64,000 nucleotides of DNA from assembly GCF_039523235.1 (NCBI RefSeq), contig NZ_BAAAEX010000003.1, one strand, 5' to 3'. Positions 18,552 through 26,780 of the stretch are shown piece by piece. The notes under the pieces were generated by a model, which did no database searches, had not been told where the DNA came from, and worked only from the letters and a program-made list of their open reading frames with translations. Made by a program: the position numbers and the translations under genes. Position 1 is the stretch's first letter. Every line of letters begins with the position of its first letter. The stretch is from Castellaniella ginsengisoli. Lineage in GTDB: Bacteria; Pseudomonadota; Gammaproteobacteria; Burkholderiales; Burkholderiaceae_B.

Positions 18552-19382
18552 ATGTGTCAGTTATTGGGCATGAATTGCGCCACGCCCACCGACATCACGT
18601 TTTCCTTTGCGGGGTTCGCCGCGCGCGGCGGCGAGACCGACCATCACGCCGACGGCTTCGGCATCGCCTTCTACGAAAATCGCGGCTCGCGCTGTTTTCT
18701 GGACAATGCGCCTTGCTGCACATCGCCCGTGGCCGAGCTGATCAAGCGCTATCCGATCAAGTCGCGCAACGTCATCGCCCATATCCGCAAGGCCACGCAA
18801 GGCGCGCTGGAACTGGAGAACTGCCACCCCTTCGTGCGCGAGCTGTGGGGCCGCCACTGGCTGTTTGCCCATAACGGCGACCTGAAGGGTTTCGATCCGG
18901 ACCTGCGCGGCGACCACCTGCCGATCGGCCAGACCGACAGCGAACGGGCGTTCTGCACCATGATGGAAGGGCTGCGCGACCGTTTCGGCACCCGCGAGCC
19001 GGAAGACACCGAGCTCTTTGCCGCCGTGGCCGACATGACGGCCGATCTCACGCGACACGGGGTGTTCAATTTCCTGATGTCCAACGGCCGCTGCCTGCTG
19101 GCCCACTGCTCCACGAACCTGTACTACATCGTGCGCGCCTGGCCTTTTCAGGTGGCCCATCTGGTGGATACCGACATGTCGGTGGATTTCTCCCAGACCA
19201 ATACGCGCGGCGACTGCGTCTCGGTCATCACGACCAAGCCGCTGACCGACAACGAAACCTGGACCGCCTTCCAGCCGGGCGAATTGATGATGTTCGTCGA
19301 CGGCAGGCCGCTGTCCGGCCGGCTCATCGAGATTCCCGAAGAGGTCCGGCGCAGCAACCAGGCCAACCTGGCCTGCGTCTGA
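18552..19382 (+). CDS. Class II glutamine amidotransferase (YafJ-like)
   Basis: 276 residues. I choose ATG 18552, because it places the nucleophile as Cys2 (MCQLLGMN) after Met removal, as required for N-terminal nucleophile amidotransferases; the earlier in-frame start at 18513 would abolish that. Conserved glutaminase features follow: HHADGFGIAFY, IAHIRKATQG and FAHNGDLKGF. There is no acceptor domain, so the substrate is unknown, as for E. coli YafJ. The next small gene starts 10 bp after the stop. Confidence 0.88.
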   Translation: MCQLLGMNCATPTDITFSFAGFAARGGETDHHADGFGIAFYENRGSRCFLDNAPCCTSPVAELIKRYPIKSRNVIAHIRKATQGALELENCHPFVRELWGRHWLFAHNGDLKGFDPDLRGDHLPIGQTDSERAFCTMMEGLRDRFGTREPEDTELFAAVADMTADLTRHGVFNFLMSNGRCLLAHCSTNLYYIVRAWPFQVAHLVDTDMSVDFSQTNTRGDCVSVITTKPLTDNETWTAFQPGELMMFVDGRPLSGRLIEIPEEVRRSNQANLACV

Positions 19383-19392
19383 GAGGCGGGCC

Positions 19393-19590
19393 ATGCATTC
19401 CCACGGTACGCCCGGCGACGATCCCCGCCCCGAAGAACCCATCGAGCCCGATCTCAACGAGTGCTGCGGCAACGGCTGCGAACCGTGCGTATTCGACACC
19501 TACGCCGAAGAAAAGCGCGCCTGGCAGCAAGCAGTCAAAGACTGGGAAGAACGCCGGCGGAACCAGGCCGGCATGCCGCCCGGCGCCTGA
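19393..19590 (+). CDS. Small Cys-rich protein, oxidoreductase-like domain family
   Basis: 65 residues with the block ECCGNGCEPCVFDTYAEE, characteristic of the short 'oxidoreductase-like, N-terminal' family (PF09791 type). The four cysteines could bind a metal or take part in disulfide exchange; no activity is established. It probably shares a transcript with the upstream amidotransferase. Confidence 0.75.
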   Translation: MHSHGTPGDDPRPEEPIEPDLNECCGNGCEPCVFDTYAEEKRAWQQAVKDWEERRRNQAGMPPGA

Positions 19591-19719
19591 AACGAGGCCG
19601 GCGGCGGCACGCCCGGCGCCCCGCCCGACAACCTTGCTGAGCATAGGGTTCCCGGGGGTTTTCCCGCAGCGCGTTCCTATAATCGGAAGCTCCCAACACC
19701 TCTCCAGGAATGACGCACC

Positions 19720-19980
19720 GTGGCTTCCGACGCTATCCCGATGTTCGCTGAAAACACCTACCCCCTCGACGCGCGCGGCATCGCCAAGCGTTTCCGGCAC
19801 GCCGCCATCTTCGGCGCCTTGTCGGCGCTGCAGCCGGGCGAAACCATGCGCTTCTGCAACGATCACGACCCGCTGCCGCTGCTGCAGCAACTGAAAAACC
19901 ACTTCGGCGAAAACATCCAGTTCGAGTACCTGGCCCGCAACCCGGGCGAAATCGTCATCGATTTTCATATCGTGCCCTGA
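19720..19980 (+). CDS. DUF2249 domain protein
   Basis: 86 residues, starting at GTG 19720 with AGGA ten bases upstream. LDARGIAKRFRHAAIFGALSALQPGETMRFCNDHDP matches the DUF2249 pattern (LD-R-lpp-RH-ifea-l-L-pGe-l-l-ndHdP). These small TusA-like proteins occur often near anaerobic, nitrogen-oxide and copper genes, but their role is not established. A bidirectional terminator follows. A second DUF2249 protein is encoded at 26995. Confidence 0.8.
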   Translation: MASDAIPMFAENTYPLDARGIAKRFRHAAIFGALSALQPGETMRFCNDHDPLPLLQQLKNHFGENIQFEYLARNPGEIVIDFHIVP

Positions 19981-19997
19981 GGCACGCCGGATGCGGC

Positions 19998-20024
19998 AAA
20001 AAGCCACCCTCGCGGGTGGCTTTT
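19998..20024. terminator. Bidirectional intrinsic terminator
   Basis: AAAAGCCACCC-TCGC-GGGTGGCTTTT is a perfect stem with A- and T-runs on the two sides. It sits between the convergent DUF2249 gene and the minus-strand periplasmic-protein gene. Confidence 0.88.
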
Positions 20025-20040
20025 GCGTTCATGCCGCCGC

Positions 20041-20718
20041 TCACGGGCGATGCGCCCCCTGCAGCAGCCCTCCCAATCCGGCCAGCGGCTGCGCCGGCAG
20101 ATCCAGGCTTCCCGGCGCGGGCGGCGTGGCTGCCAGCCGCTGCACGCGGTATTTCTTTTCATAGGCCAGCAGGCCCAGGCCTTGCGCTTCCAGCGCATCC
20201 AGCACCTGACGCGTCCCTGACGCGGGCTGCCCGGCCGCCGTCTGCAGCAAAACGGCCATCCGTCCCAAAACCCGGGTCAGTTCCCGCACTTCCGGCTGTT
20301 TGCCCAGGACACCCTGCCCGGCGTGCTCACCCCCCTGCCCGTCCCGGTAGGACACGGCATAGACGGCGCCTGCGAGGCCAGCCACCGTTGCGCGCGCCCC
20401 AGTCGGCTCGATCCTGTCCAGCGAACGGATCATGCCCGGCGCCGCCTGGAAAGCGCCGCCCCCCAGCAATCGGGCCATGGCGCCGCCATCCATGACCAGC
20501 GGCTGGCCGCCGACCCGCATCACCGAATACAGCCTGTCGCCGCGCATCAGCAGATAGCCCTGGCCGATGCCGTCGACATCGACCCGCGCGTCCGGCCCGT
20601 CGAAGGACACCGTCAAGGTCCGTTCCCCCGCCTGCACGGTCGCCACGCCCGCCGCCATGCCCCAGGCCGGCACGACCCCGCACCACGCCGCCAGCAGCCA
20701 CCCGAACCAGCGCATCAT
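20041..20718 (-). CDS. Hypothetical exported protein
   Basis: 225 residues from ATG 20718, behind AGAGGCGGGAG; the longer reading from 20799 adds 27 residues without signal character. A signal peptide is visible (WFGWLLAAWCGVVPAWGMAAG, cleavage near residue 22). The mature part contains a short beta-rich stretch (LTVSFDGPDARVDVDG) followed by Ala/Gly/Leu-rich sequence with no motif I can name. Some periplasmic proteins that track a bound metal or cofactor look similar, but I assign no function. Confidence 0.6.
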   Translation of the reverse strand: MMRWFGWLLAAWCGVVPAWGMAAGVATVQAGERTLTVSFDGPDARVDVDGIGQGYLLMRGDRLYSVMRVGGQPLVMDGGAMARLLGGGAFQAAPGMIRSLDRIEPTGARATVAGLAGAVYAVSYRDGQGGEHAGQGVLGKQPEVRELTRVLGRMAVLLQTAAGQPASGTRQVLDALEAQGLGLLAYEKKYRVQRLAATPPAPGSLDLPAQPLAGLGGLLQGAHRP

Positions 20719-20855
20719 CTCCCGCCTCTCCCGGACTTCACTTGAATGCCTCACGATAGCGGGTTTTCCGGCCGCCCAACAAGCGCGGGAGCGCTTCATA
20801 TGTGTCAGGACCTTGCGCCAAGAAAGTACCTTCGGCCTTGAACACCCGGCCTTTT

Positions 20856-20869
20856 TTGACTCCGATCAA
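20856..20869 (+). promoter_or_regulatory. FNR/DNR-type box upstream of nrdD
   Basis: TTGAC-TCCG-ATCAA matches the consensus TTGAT-N4-ATCAA with one mismatch. Its centre lies about 70 bp upstream of the start site predicted from the promoter below, consistent with a class I activation position. Confidence 0.65.
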
Positions 20870-20896
20870 GGCTATCGAAAAAAAACATTCTCTCGC

Positions 20897-20949
20897 TTGA
20901 TGACACTATATATTGTGTCTACGATTATTGAACACACAACATATAGAGA
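20897..20949 (+). promoter_or_regulatory. nrdD promoter with two NrdR boxes
   Basis: A -35 like TTGATG (20897-20902) and a -10 like TACGAT (20920-20925) are 17 bp apart. The spacer holds ACACTATATATTGTGT (20903-20918), a textbook NrdR box. A degenerate second box ACACAACATATAGAGA (20934-20949) has its centre 31 bp downstream, three helical turns, which is the usual NrdR pairing. NrdR is expected to repress here when dATP is plentiful. Confidence 0.8.
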
Positions 20950-20960
20950 AACCATTCCGC

Positions 20961-22757
20961 ATGAACGCCTCTCTGAACCCGCCTGCGGCCGCAGCCCAGG
21001 CCGAGCGACCCATCCCGCATGTGGACGTGATCCGCTCCATCACCGAATACCTGCAGCAACAGGACTGGCGCGTCAACGCCAACGCCAACCAGGGCTATTC
21101 CCTGGGTGGACTGATCCTGAACACCTCGGGCAAGCTGATCGCCAATTACTGGCTCAGCCATGTCTACCCCGAGGCCATCGGCCAGGCGCACCGCCAGGGC
21201 GACCTGCATATCCATGATCTGGACATGCTCTCGGGCTACTGCGCCGGCTGGTCGCTTCGCACCCTGTTGAACGAAGGCCTGAACGGGGTGCCGGGCAAGA
21301 TCGAATCCGGGCCGCCGCGCCACATGTCCAGCGCCGTGGGCCAGATCGTCAATTTCCTGGGCACGCTGCAGAACGAATGGGCCGGCGCCCAGGCCTTCAG
21401 CTCCTTCGACACCTACATGGCGCCCTTCGTCCGCAAGGATGCCCTGTCCTACGCCGAAGTGCGCCAGTCCATCCAGGAACTGATCTTCAACCTGAACGTC
21501 CCCTCGCGCTGGGGCACCCAGACGCCGTTCACCAACCTGACTTTCGACTGGGTCTGCCCCGAAGACCTGCGCGACCAGGTCCCGGTGATCGGCGGGGCGG
21601 AAATGTCCTTCACCTACGGCGAGCTGCAGGCCGAAATGGACATGATCAACCGCGCCTACATCGAGGTCATGATGGCCGGCGACGCGCGCGGGCGCGCGTT
21701 TACCTTTCCCATCCCCACCTACAACATCACGCCCGACTTCGACTGGCACAGCCCCAACGCCGAACGCCTGTTCGAGATGACCGCCAAGTACGGCCTGCCC
21801 TACTTCCAGAACTTCATCAACTCGGAACTCAAGCCGAACATGATCCGCTCCATGTGCTGCCGCCTGCAGCTCGACCTGCGCGAGCTGCTCAAGCGCGGCA
21901 ACGGCCTGTTCGGTTCGGCCGAGCAGACCGGCTCACTGGGGGTGGTGACGATCAACTGCGCGCGCCTGGGCCACCTGCATGCCGGCGACGAGGCCGGCCT
22001 GATGGCGCGCCTGGACGAACTGCTGGAACTGGGCCGCGACAGCCTGGAGATCAAGCGCCGCGTGATCCAGGAACACATGGACAATGGCCTGTTCCCCTAT
22101 ACGCGCCGCTACCTGGGCACCCTGCGCAACCACTTCTCCACGCTGGGCGTCAACGGCATCAATGAAATGATCCGCAACTTCACCGCCGACGAGCACGACC
22201 TGACCAGCCCCTGGGGCCACGCTTTCGCCGTGCGCCTGCTGGATCACGTGCGCGCCCGCATGATCGAATTCCAGGAGGCCACCGGCCACATGTACAACCT
22301 GGAAGCCACCCCGGCCGAGGGCACGACCTACCGTTTCGCCAAGGAGGACCGCGCCCGCTGGCCCGGCATTCTGCAGGCCGGCACGCCGGACATGCCCTAC
22401 TACACCAACTCGTCCCAGTTGCCGGTAGGCTTCACCGACGACCCCTTCGAAGCCCTGGAGCGCCAGGACGAACTGCAACGCAAATACACCGGTGGCACCG
22501 TGCTGCACCTGTACATGACCGAGCCGCTGTCCTCGGCCGACGCCTGCCGCGAACTGGTGCGCCGCACGCTCAGCCGTTTCTCGCTGCCCTACATCACGAT
22601 CACGCCGACGTTTTCCATCTGCCCCAGGCACGGCTACCTGCCGGGCAAACACGAATTCTGCCCGCATTGCGACGACGAACTGCTCGCCCGCAAACACGCC
22701 GGGACGACGGCGTCCGACGCCAGCGCGGCCCCCGCCCCGGCGGCCCGCGTCGCCTGA
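20961..22757 (+). CDS. nrdD: Anaerobic (class III) ribonucleoside-triphosphate reductase catalytic subunit, lacking the C-terminal glycyl-radical segment
   Basis: 598 residues. It reduces NTPs to dNTPs without oxygen. Active-site blocks are clear: GDLHIHDLDMLSGYCAGW and the RSMCCRLQLDLREL cysteine motif, followed by GSLGVVTINCARLGHL. The C-terminal zinc motif is present (CPRHGY...FCPHC), but the protein stops about 30 residues later in an Ala-rich tail. The usual glycine-radical motif (RVxGYxxP) is missing and is instead encoded by the separate gene starting at 22858. The start is ATG 20961, downstream of FNR-type and NrdR sites. Confidence 0.93.
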   Translation: MNASLNPPAAAAQAERPIPHVDVIRSITEYLQQQDWRVNANANQGYSLGGLILNTSGKLIANYWLSHVYPEAIGQAHRQGDLHIHDLDMLSGYCAGWSLRTLLNEGLNGVPGKIESGPPRHMSSAVGQIVNFLGTLQNEWAGAQAFSSFDTYMAPFVRKDALSYAEVRQSIQELIFNLNVPSRWGTQTPFTNLTFDWVCPEDLRDQVPVIGGAEMSFTYGELQAEMDMINRAYIEVMMAGDARGRAFTFPIPTYNITPDFDWHSPNAERLFEMTAKYGLPYFQNFINSELKPNMIRSMCCRLQLDLRELLKRGNGLFGSAEQTGSLGVVTINCARLGHLHAGDEAGLMARLDELLELGRDSLEIKRRVIQEHMDNGLFPYTRRYLGTLRNHFSTLGVNGINEMIRNFTADEHDLTSPWGHAFAVRLLDHVRARMIEFQEATGHMYNLEATPAEGTTYRFAKEDRARWPGILQAGTPDMPYYTNSSQLPVGFTDDPFEALERQDELQRKYTGGTVLHLYMTEPLSSADACRELVRRTLSRFSLPYITITPTFSICPRHGYLPGKHEFCPHCDDELLARKHAGTTASDASAAPAPAARVA

Positions 22758-22815
22758 ACGACGCCGGCGGGCCGGGCGCACGTCTCGGGTCTGACCGGCC
22801 CCCTCTTTTTTCCGT

Positions 22816-22835
22816 CCGGGCCACGGCCCGGTTTT
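22816..22835 (+). terminator. Intercistronic hairpin with T-run between nrdD and its radical-domain gene
   Basis: CCGGGC-CACG-GCCCGG is followed by TTTTC. It could partially terminate or stabilise the nrdD mRNA and so set the ratio of the large subunit to the small glycyl-radical protein. Confidence 0.5.
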
Positions 22836-22857
22836 CTCAGCCTCTCAGGAGCACATC

Positions 22858-23040
22858 ATGCCCAACACATCCATCACCCTGAACGACGCCGAACGCCAGC
22901 CTTGCGAGATCTGGACACGCGTCATGGGCTATCACCGCCCCATGTCATCCTTCAACATCGGCAAGAAAGGCGAGTTCCACGAACGCCGCTTCTTCGTCGA
23001 ACGGCCTGCCGGCCAGGCGCCTGCCCGGCAGGCGGTGTAA
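22858..23040 (+). CDS. nrdD: Stand-alone glycyl-radical domain of anaerobic ribonucleotide reductase (split NrdD)
   Basis: 60 residues. It carries CEIWTRVMGYHRP and SSFNIGKKGEFHERRFF, which correspond to the extreme C-terminus of ordinary NrdD proteins. Gly24 in RVMGYHRP is the expected radical-bearing glycine that NrdG activates. It has its own ribosome site (CAGGAG, 6 bases before ATG) and is separated from the large subunit by 100 bp including a hairpin, so a simple frameshift is unlikely. It lies just before nrdG. The arrangement resembles GrcA/YfiD for pyruvate formate-lyase, where a small protein supplies the radical domain; that analogy is mine. Confidence 0.85.
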   Translation: MPNTSITLNDAERQPCEIWTRVMGYHRPMSSFNIGKKGEFHERRFFVERPAGQAPARQAV

Positions 23041-23044
23041 TCCC

Positions 23045-23824
23045 ATGCGCGCCGCCATCGCGTCCCGCGCCTCGACGGCGGCCGCCTCCGTCCCGCGCAT
23101 CGCGCCGGGACGGCCGCCCGCGCACCTGAAGGTCGGCGGGCTGGTGCCCTTCACCGCCACAGACTACCCCGGCCTGCTGGCAACCGTTCTCTTCGTGCAA
23201 GGCTGCCCCTGGCGTTGCGGTTACTGCCACAACCCGCACCTGCAGCCACGCACCGCCGACAGTCCGCTGGACTGGAACGATGACGTCCTGGCATTCTTGC
23301 GCCGCCGCGTCGGGTTGATCGACGGCGTGGTCTTCAGCGGCGGCGAGCCCACGATGGACCCGGGCCTGGGCGCCGCCATCCGGCAGGCGCGCGAACTGGG
23401 CTACAAGATCGGCCTGCACACCGGGGGCACGCACCCGCGCCGCCTGGCCCAGGTGCTGCCGCTGGTGGACTGGGTCGGCCTGGACATCAAGGCGGGTTTC
23501 GATGACTACGCCCGCATCACCGGCGTCACCGGCAGCGGCCACCCCGCACGCGCCAGCCTGCAGGCCGTGCTGGACAGCGGCGTCGATTTCGAATGCCGCA
23601 CCACCGTCCATCCCGACCTGATCGATGCGCAGGAGCTGGTGGCACTGGGCCGCGCGCTGGCGGATCTTGGCGTGCGGCGCTACGCGGTCCAGGTGTTTCG
23701 CCCGCAGGGCTGCGGGGATGAAGCGCTGAATGCCCGGGGCCAGTCCCTGAGGGACTGGCCGGGCCCAGCCATCGGCGATGCGCTGGCCGCATTGTTTCCG
23801 TCGTTCACACTGCGCCGCGCATAG
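23045..23824 (+). CDS. nrdG: Anaerobic ribonucleotide reductase-activating protein (radical SAM)
   Basis: 259 residues. The radical-SAM cluster motif CxxxCxxC is present as GCPWRCGYCHNP near residue 60, followed by the FSGGEPTMDPGL SAM-binding block. It makes the glycyl radical on NrdD, here presumably on the 60-residue protein encoded four bases upstream. The N-terminal 25 residues are Ala/Arg-rich, so a later start is possible. It is longer than E. coli NrdG (154) and resembles the PflA-like NrdG subgroup with a full barrel. Confidence 0.93.
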   Translation: MRAAIASRASTAAASVPRIAPGRPPAHLKVGGLVPFTATDYPGLLATVLFVQGCPWRCGYCHNPHLQPRTADSPLDWNDDVLAFLRRRVGLIDGVVFSGGEPTMDPGLGAAIRQARELGYKIGLHTGGTHPRRLAQVLPLVDWVGLDIKAGFDDYARITGVTGSGHPARASLQAVLDSGVDFECRTTVHPDLIDAQELVALGRALADLGVRRYAVQVFRPQGCGDEALNARGQSLRDWPGPAIGDALAALFPSFTLRRA

Positions 23825-23988
23825 ACGTTGAAAACCATTCGATACCGATGCCGTCCCGGACCACGCCAGGCTGGAATACCGGCGCCTGGCGCCGCTGGAC
23901 AGGCTGATGCCTTGAAGCCGGCCCAGGCTTTATGCAGCGAGACCGGCCATCAACTGTTCAACTAGGGGCGCATCGCTACAGAACACTC

Positions 23989-24060
23989 TTGAGCATCGCG
24001 GAGATCGCTTGCGCCCTGGCCAAGGAAAAAGGCCGCAATCGCGTGGAAATCGGGCGCGCC
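23989..24060 (+). pseudogene. Possible remnant of a GGDEF-domain C-terminus
   Basis: One frame reads LLSIAEIACALAKEKGRNRVEI, close to the end of diguanylate cyclase domains (L-xx-AD-AL-Y-AK-xGRNRV). No GGDEF core or upstream part is visible. The rest of the 250-bp gap between nrdG and ubiT holds nothing else I can support. Confidence 0.25.
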
Positions 24061-24076
24061 GGGGATCCCGATCTCG

Positions 24077-24607
24077 TCAGACGCCCGAGGAATGCGGCCG
24101 GGGGCGGGTTCGGGCCAGCGCTTCGATCCGTTGACGCGGCCCCTGCAGCAAATCACGCAGCACGGCCTTAGGCCGAAACACCGCCATATCGATCGAATCC
24201 AGCGTGTTCTTGACCATCAGGCCCAGTTCCGTATCGCCCTCGATCACCAGGCGGCGGCTGAAGAACAAGGTATCCGGGTCTTCCTGGCGCTGCAGCAGGC
24301 AATGGAAATCCCAGGCGTCGGCGCGGAAGGTCAGGTCGGGCTCGGCCTGCGTGTGCCGGGCCGCGCGGAAAGCGCCGTTGCGCCACGTGTAGTCGAAGCG
24401 CAGGTCTGCATCCGCCACGTGGATGCGCAAGGAGCGGCCTTCCAGCATGTGCAAGGTGTCGGGGTGCAGATGGCGGGCCAGCACCAGGTTCAAGCCGGTG
24501 ACAAAGAGCAGCGAACCCGGATAGCGGGGCAAGCGCCCGAGCACCCGGGCCAGGGGTTCGGGTATGCGGTAGGCGGGAGTCGTGGGGTTTTGCATGGTCG
24601 GGCTCAT
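24077..24607 (-). CDS. ubiT: UbiT, SCP2-domain accessory factor for O2-independent ubiquinone synthesis
   Basis: 176 residues from ATG 24607 (E. coli UbiT has 174). It has the SCP2 sterol-carrier fold features (LEGRSLRIHVADADLRFDYT; LFFSRRLVIEGDTELGL), expected to bind the prenylated intermediate. The longer reading upstream overlaps ubiV and is not family-like. It is the last gene of the minus-strand ubiU-ubiV-ubiT run, 26 bp after ubiV. Confidence 0.88.
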   Translation of the reverse strand: MSPTMQNPTTPAYRIPEPLARVLGRLPRYPGSLLFVTGLNLVLARHLHPDTLHMLEGRSLRIHVADADLRFDYTWRNGAFRAARHTQAEPDLTFRADAWDFHCLLQRQEDPDTLFFSRRLVIEGDTELGLMVKNTLDSIDMAVFRPKAVLRDLLQGPRQRIEALARTRPRPHSSGV

Positions 24608-24633
24608 GAAAGGAATGGGGACATGGCGGGGTC

Positions 24634-25587
24634 TCACGCGGCGCTGCGCGCCTTGACCCCGGGAGCGCGCGCATCCGGGGCCTGCGAAACAACGACTTCT
24701 CCGGGCAGGACCATGTCCAGGCCCGCCCGGCCGTGCCAATAGCCATTGCAAGGGCCGGCCGGCATCAACGGCACCAGTTTCCGGTGCGCTTCGTCAGCCG
24801 TCTCGGCGCCGTCGAGCACGGCGCGGAAGGCGGCCACGACCTGATCCATGTGCTGGGACTGAGGGCTCAGCCGCACCACGTCCACGCCCAGGCCGCGCAA
24901 TTCGTCCAGTGCGTGAATCAGCGTATAGACCAGCGCCGATTGGGTCTGGATCCCGTTGATTGTGAGAAAGGCCTGGGATTCCTTGGTTTCGAGCGGCAGG
25001 CCGTCCGGATGGTCCATGCAGACGTACTGGCAGTTGTCCTTGGGGAAATTGCGGTTGCGGGCCGTGAAGCAGCGGGCGGAAAAGGCCAGGGGCATGCGGC
25101 CATAGGCAAAGACCTCGGTCTGCAGGCCTGCGGGCCGGTCCTGCTGCAACTGCGCCAGGCCGGCGCGGCCCATTTCCAGCGGCATGACCCAGCGGACCGC
25201 GCCCTGGCCGGCGATCACGTCCAGGGTCGGCTTGCTGTAGACGTTGAGGAACGGCCCCCCCACGAACGGACGGCCCTGCATGCGGTGCACGGCCCCCATG
25301 TCGTTGGCTTCCACGGCATAGCGCCCGTTCTCGGAAATCTTGCGCAAGGTATTGAGATCGTTGCCCGATTCCAGCAAGACCTGGGTAGACAAGACGGGCG
25401 TCTTGCCGGCCTCGGCCAGCATGTCGGCAACCTCGATCCAGTCGGGCAGGCGCAATTCGTGACGGCGTGAACAGACGGTTTCACCCAGGTAGACGATGTC
25501 CACCGGCCAGTCACAGACGGCGGCATAGAATTCGAGGGTAGTGACGCGAGGCCAGTAATACTGGAGGGGCCCCAGGGCGATCTTCAT
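24634..25587 (-). CDS. ubiV: UbiV, peptidase-U32-family hydroxylation factor for O2-independent ubiquinone synthesis
   Basis: 317 residues from ATG 25587 (MKIALGPLQYYW). UbiU and UbiV form a complex that hydroxylates the ubiquinone ring without O2. The four [4Fe-4S] cysteines are in place: Cys39 (ETVCSRRHE) and the cluster ARCFTARNRNFPKDNCQYVC. It lies 74 bp after ubiU in the same run, under the FNR-type promoter at 26781-26822. Confidence 0.92.
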   Translation of the reverse strand: MKIALGPLQYYWPRVTTLEFYAAVCDWPVDIVYLGETVCSRRHELRLPDWIEVADMLAEAGKTPVLSTQVLLESGNDLNTLRKISENGRYAVEANDMGAVHRMQGRPFVGGPFLNVYSKPTLDVIAGQGAVRWVMPLEMGRAGLAQLQQDRPAGLQTEVFAYGRMPLAFSARCFTARNRNFPKDNCQYVCMDHPDGLPLETKESQAFLTINGIQTQSALVYTLIHALDELRGLGVDVVRLSPQSQHMDQVVAAFRAVLDGAETADEAHRKLVPLMPAGPCNGYWHGRAGLDMVLPGEVVVSQAPDARAPGVKARSAA

Positions 25588-25661
25588 GACGGTTTCCTTG
25601 TGTGCGGATGGCGGGGCGGCCCGCATCGTTTCCGATGCGTCCGGCGCATGCCCCGCAAAGA

Positions 25662-26726
25662 TTATTTCCAGGGCCGGTGATAGGCGCCCAGCGTGTGCTG
25701 CTGGCCCTCGGCGACCTTGTTGAGCTCCGCCATCCAGGACGGATGCACCGAATAGCGGGACGGGCTGCTGCGGGCCTGGTCGATGGCCTGCCGCCAGACC
25801 CGGGTGACCTGGGCGGTATAGGCCGGGCTGCGCTGGCGGCCTTCGATCTTGATCGCCCGCACCCCCATGGCCATCAGCCGGGGCAGCAGTTCCAGGGTAT
25901 TGAGGCTGGTGGGCTCTTCGAGCGCGTAGTAGTTTTCACCCGCGACGTCGAAGCGGCCCTTGCACAAGGTGGGGTAGCCGGCATTCTCGCCCTCGTCGTA
26001 GCGATCGATCAGCACGCCGTTCAGGCGCGATTCCAGGCCCTTGTCCGTCTGCTGCCAGCGCACGTGCTTGGCCGGCGAGCAGACGCCGTGCGTGTTGGGC
26101 GACTCGCCCGTGGCGTAGGACGACAAGGCGCAACGGCCCTCGACCATGACGCACAGGCTGCCAAAGCCGAAGACCTCGATCTGGACCGGCGTGTTTTCGC
26201 AGACTTGCTGGACCTGGGCCACCGACAGCACGCGCGGCAATACGGCGCGCGCCACCCCGAAGCGCTCGTGGTAGAAGCGGATGGCCTCGTAGTTGGTGGC
26301 CGAGCCCTGCACCGACAGGTGCAGCCGCAGGCTGGGGTGATGCTCGCAGGCATAGGCCATCAACCCCGGATCGGCCATGATGACGGCATCCACCCCGGCG
26401 CCGGCCGCCCGGTCGACGGCATCCCGCCACAGTTGCCAGGCATCGGGCTGGGGATAGGTGTTCAGGGCCAGCAAGACCTTGCGCTGGCGGTCGTGGGCAT
26501 AGCGGATGCCCTCGGCGATGGCGGCGGCGTCGAAGTTCAGGCCGGCGAAATTACGCGCATTGGTGGCGTCGCGGAAACCCAGGTAGACGGCGTCGGCGCC
26601 TTCGTCGACGGCGGCCTTGAGCGCAGGCAGGCTGCCCGCGGGGCAGACGAGTTCGAAGTCCGACAGGTCGTGGCGGGGCACCACGCCGGGACGGTGGGAT
26701 TCGGGAAGGGCTGACATGTGGGGCAT
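25662..26726 (-). CDS. ubiU: UbiU, peptidase-U32-family hydroxylation factor for O2-independent ubiquinone synthesis
   Basis: 354 residues; an ATG three codons later (26717) is an alternative start. ELVCPAGSLPALKAAVDEGADAVYLG is the family N-terminus. Four conserved cysteines likely bind [4Fe-4S] (GSLCVMVEGRCALSSY, NTHGVCSPAK, YPTLCKGRFD), together with the U32 signature KIEGRQRSPAYT. It is the partner of UbiV and first gene of the operon. Expected to be induced without oxygen through the class II FNR-type promoter upstream. Confidence 0.92.
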   Translation of the reverse strand: MPHMSALPESHRPGVVPRHDLSDFELVCPAGSLPALKAAVDEGADAVYLGFRDATNARNFAGLNFDAAAIAEGIRYAHDRQRKVLLALNTYPQPDAWQLWRDAVDRAAGAGVDAVIMADPGLMAYACEHHPSLRLHLSVQGSATNYEAIRFYHERFGVARAVLPRVLSVAQVQQVCENTPVQIEVFGFGSLCVMVEGRCALSSYATGESPNTHGVCSPAKHVRWQQTDKGLESRLNGVLIDRYDEGENAGYPTLCKGRFDVAGENYYALEEPTSLNTLELLPRLMAMGVRAIKIEGRQRSPAYTAQVTRVWRQAIDQARSSPSRYSVHPSWMAELNKVAEGQQHTLGAYHRPWK

Positions 26727-26780
26727 CCAGAAGATTCGTGGCGGGGCGCACCGCCGGACCCCGCTTCGGCAATAGCGGAA

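Noticed and set aside
22741..22860. Sequencing frameshift explaining the split nrdD
   Set aside because: The two parts are separated by 100 bp with a stop, a hairpin with T-run and a strong ribosome site, which a single indel cannot produce.
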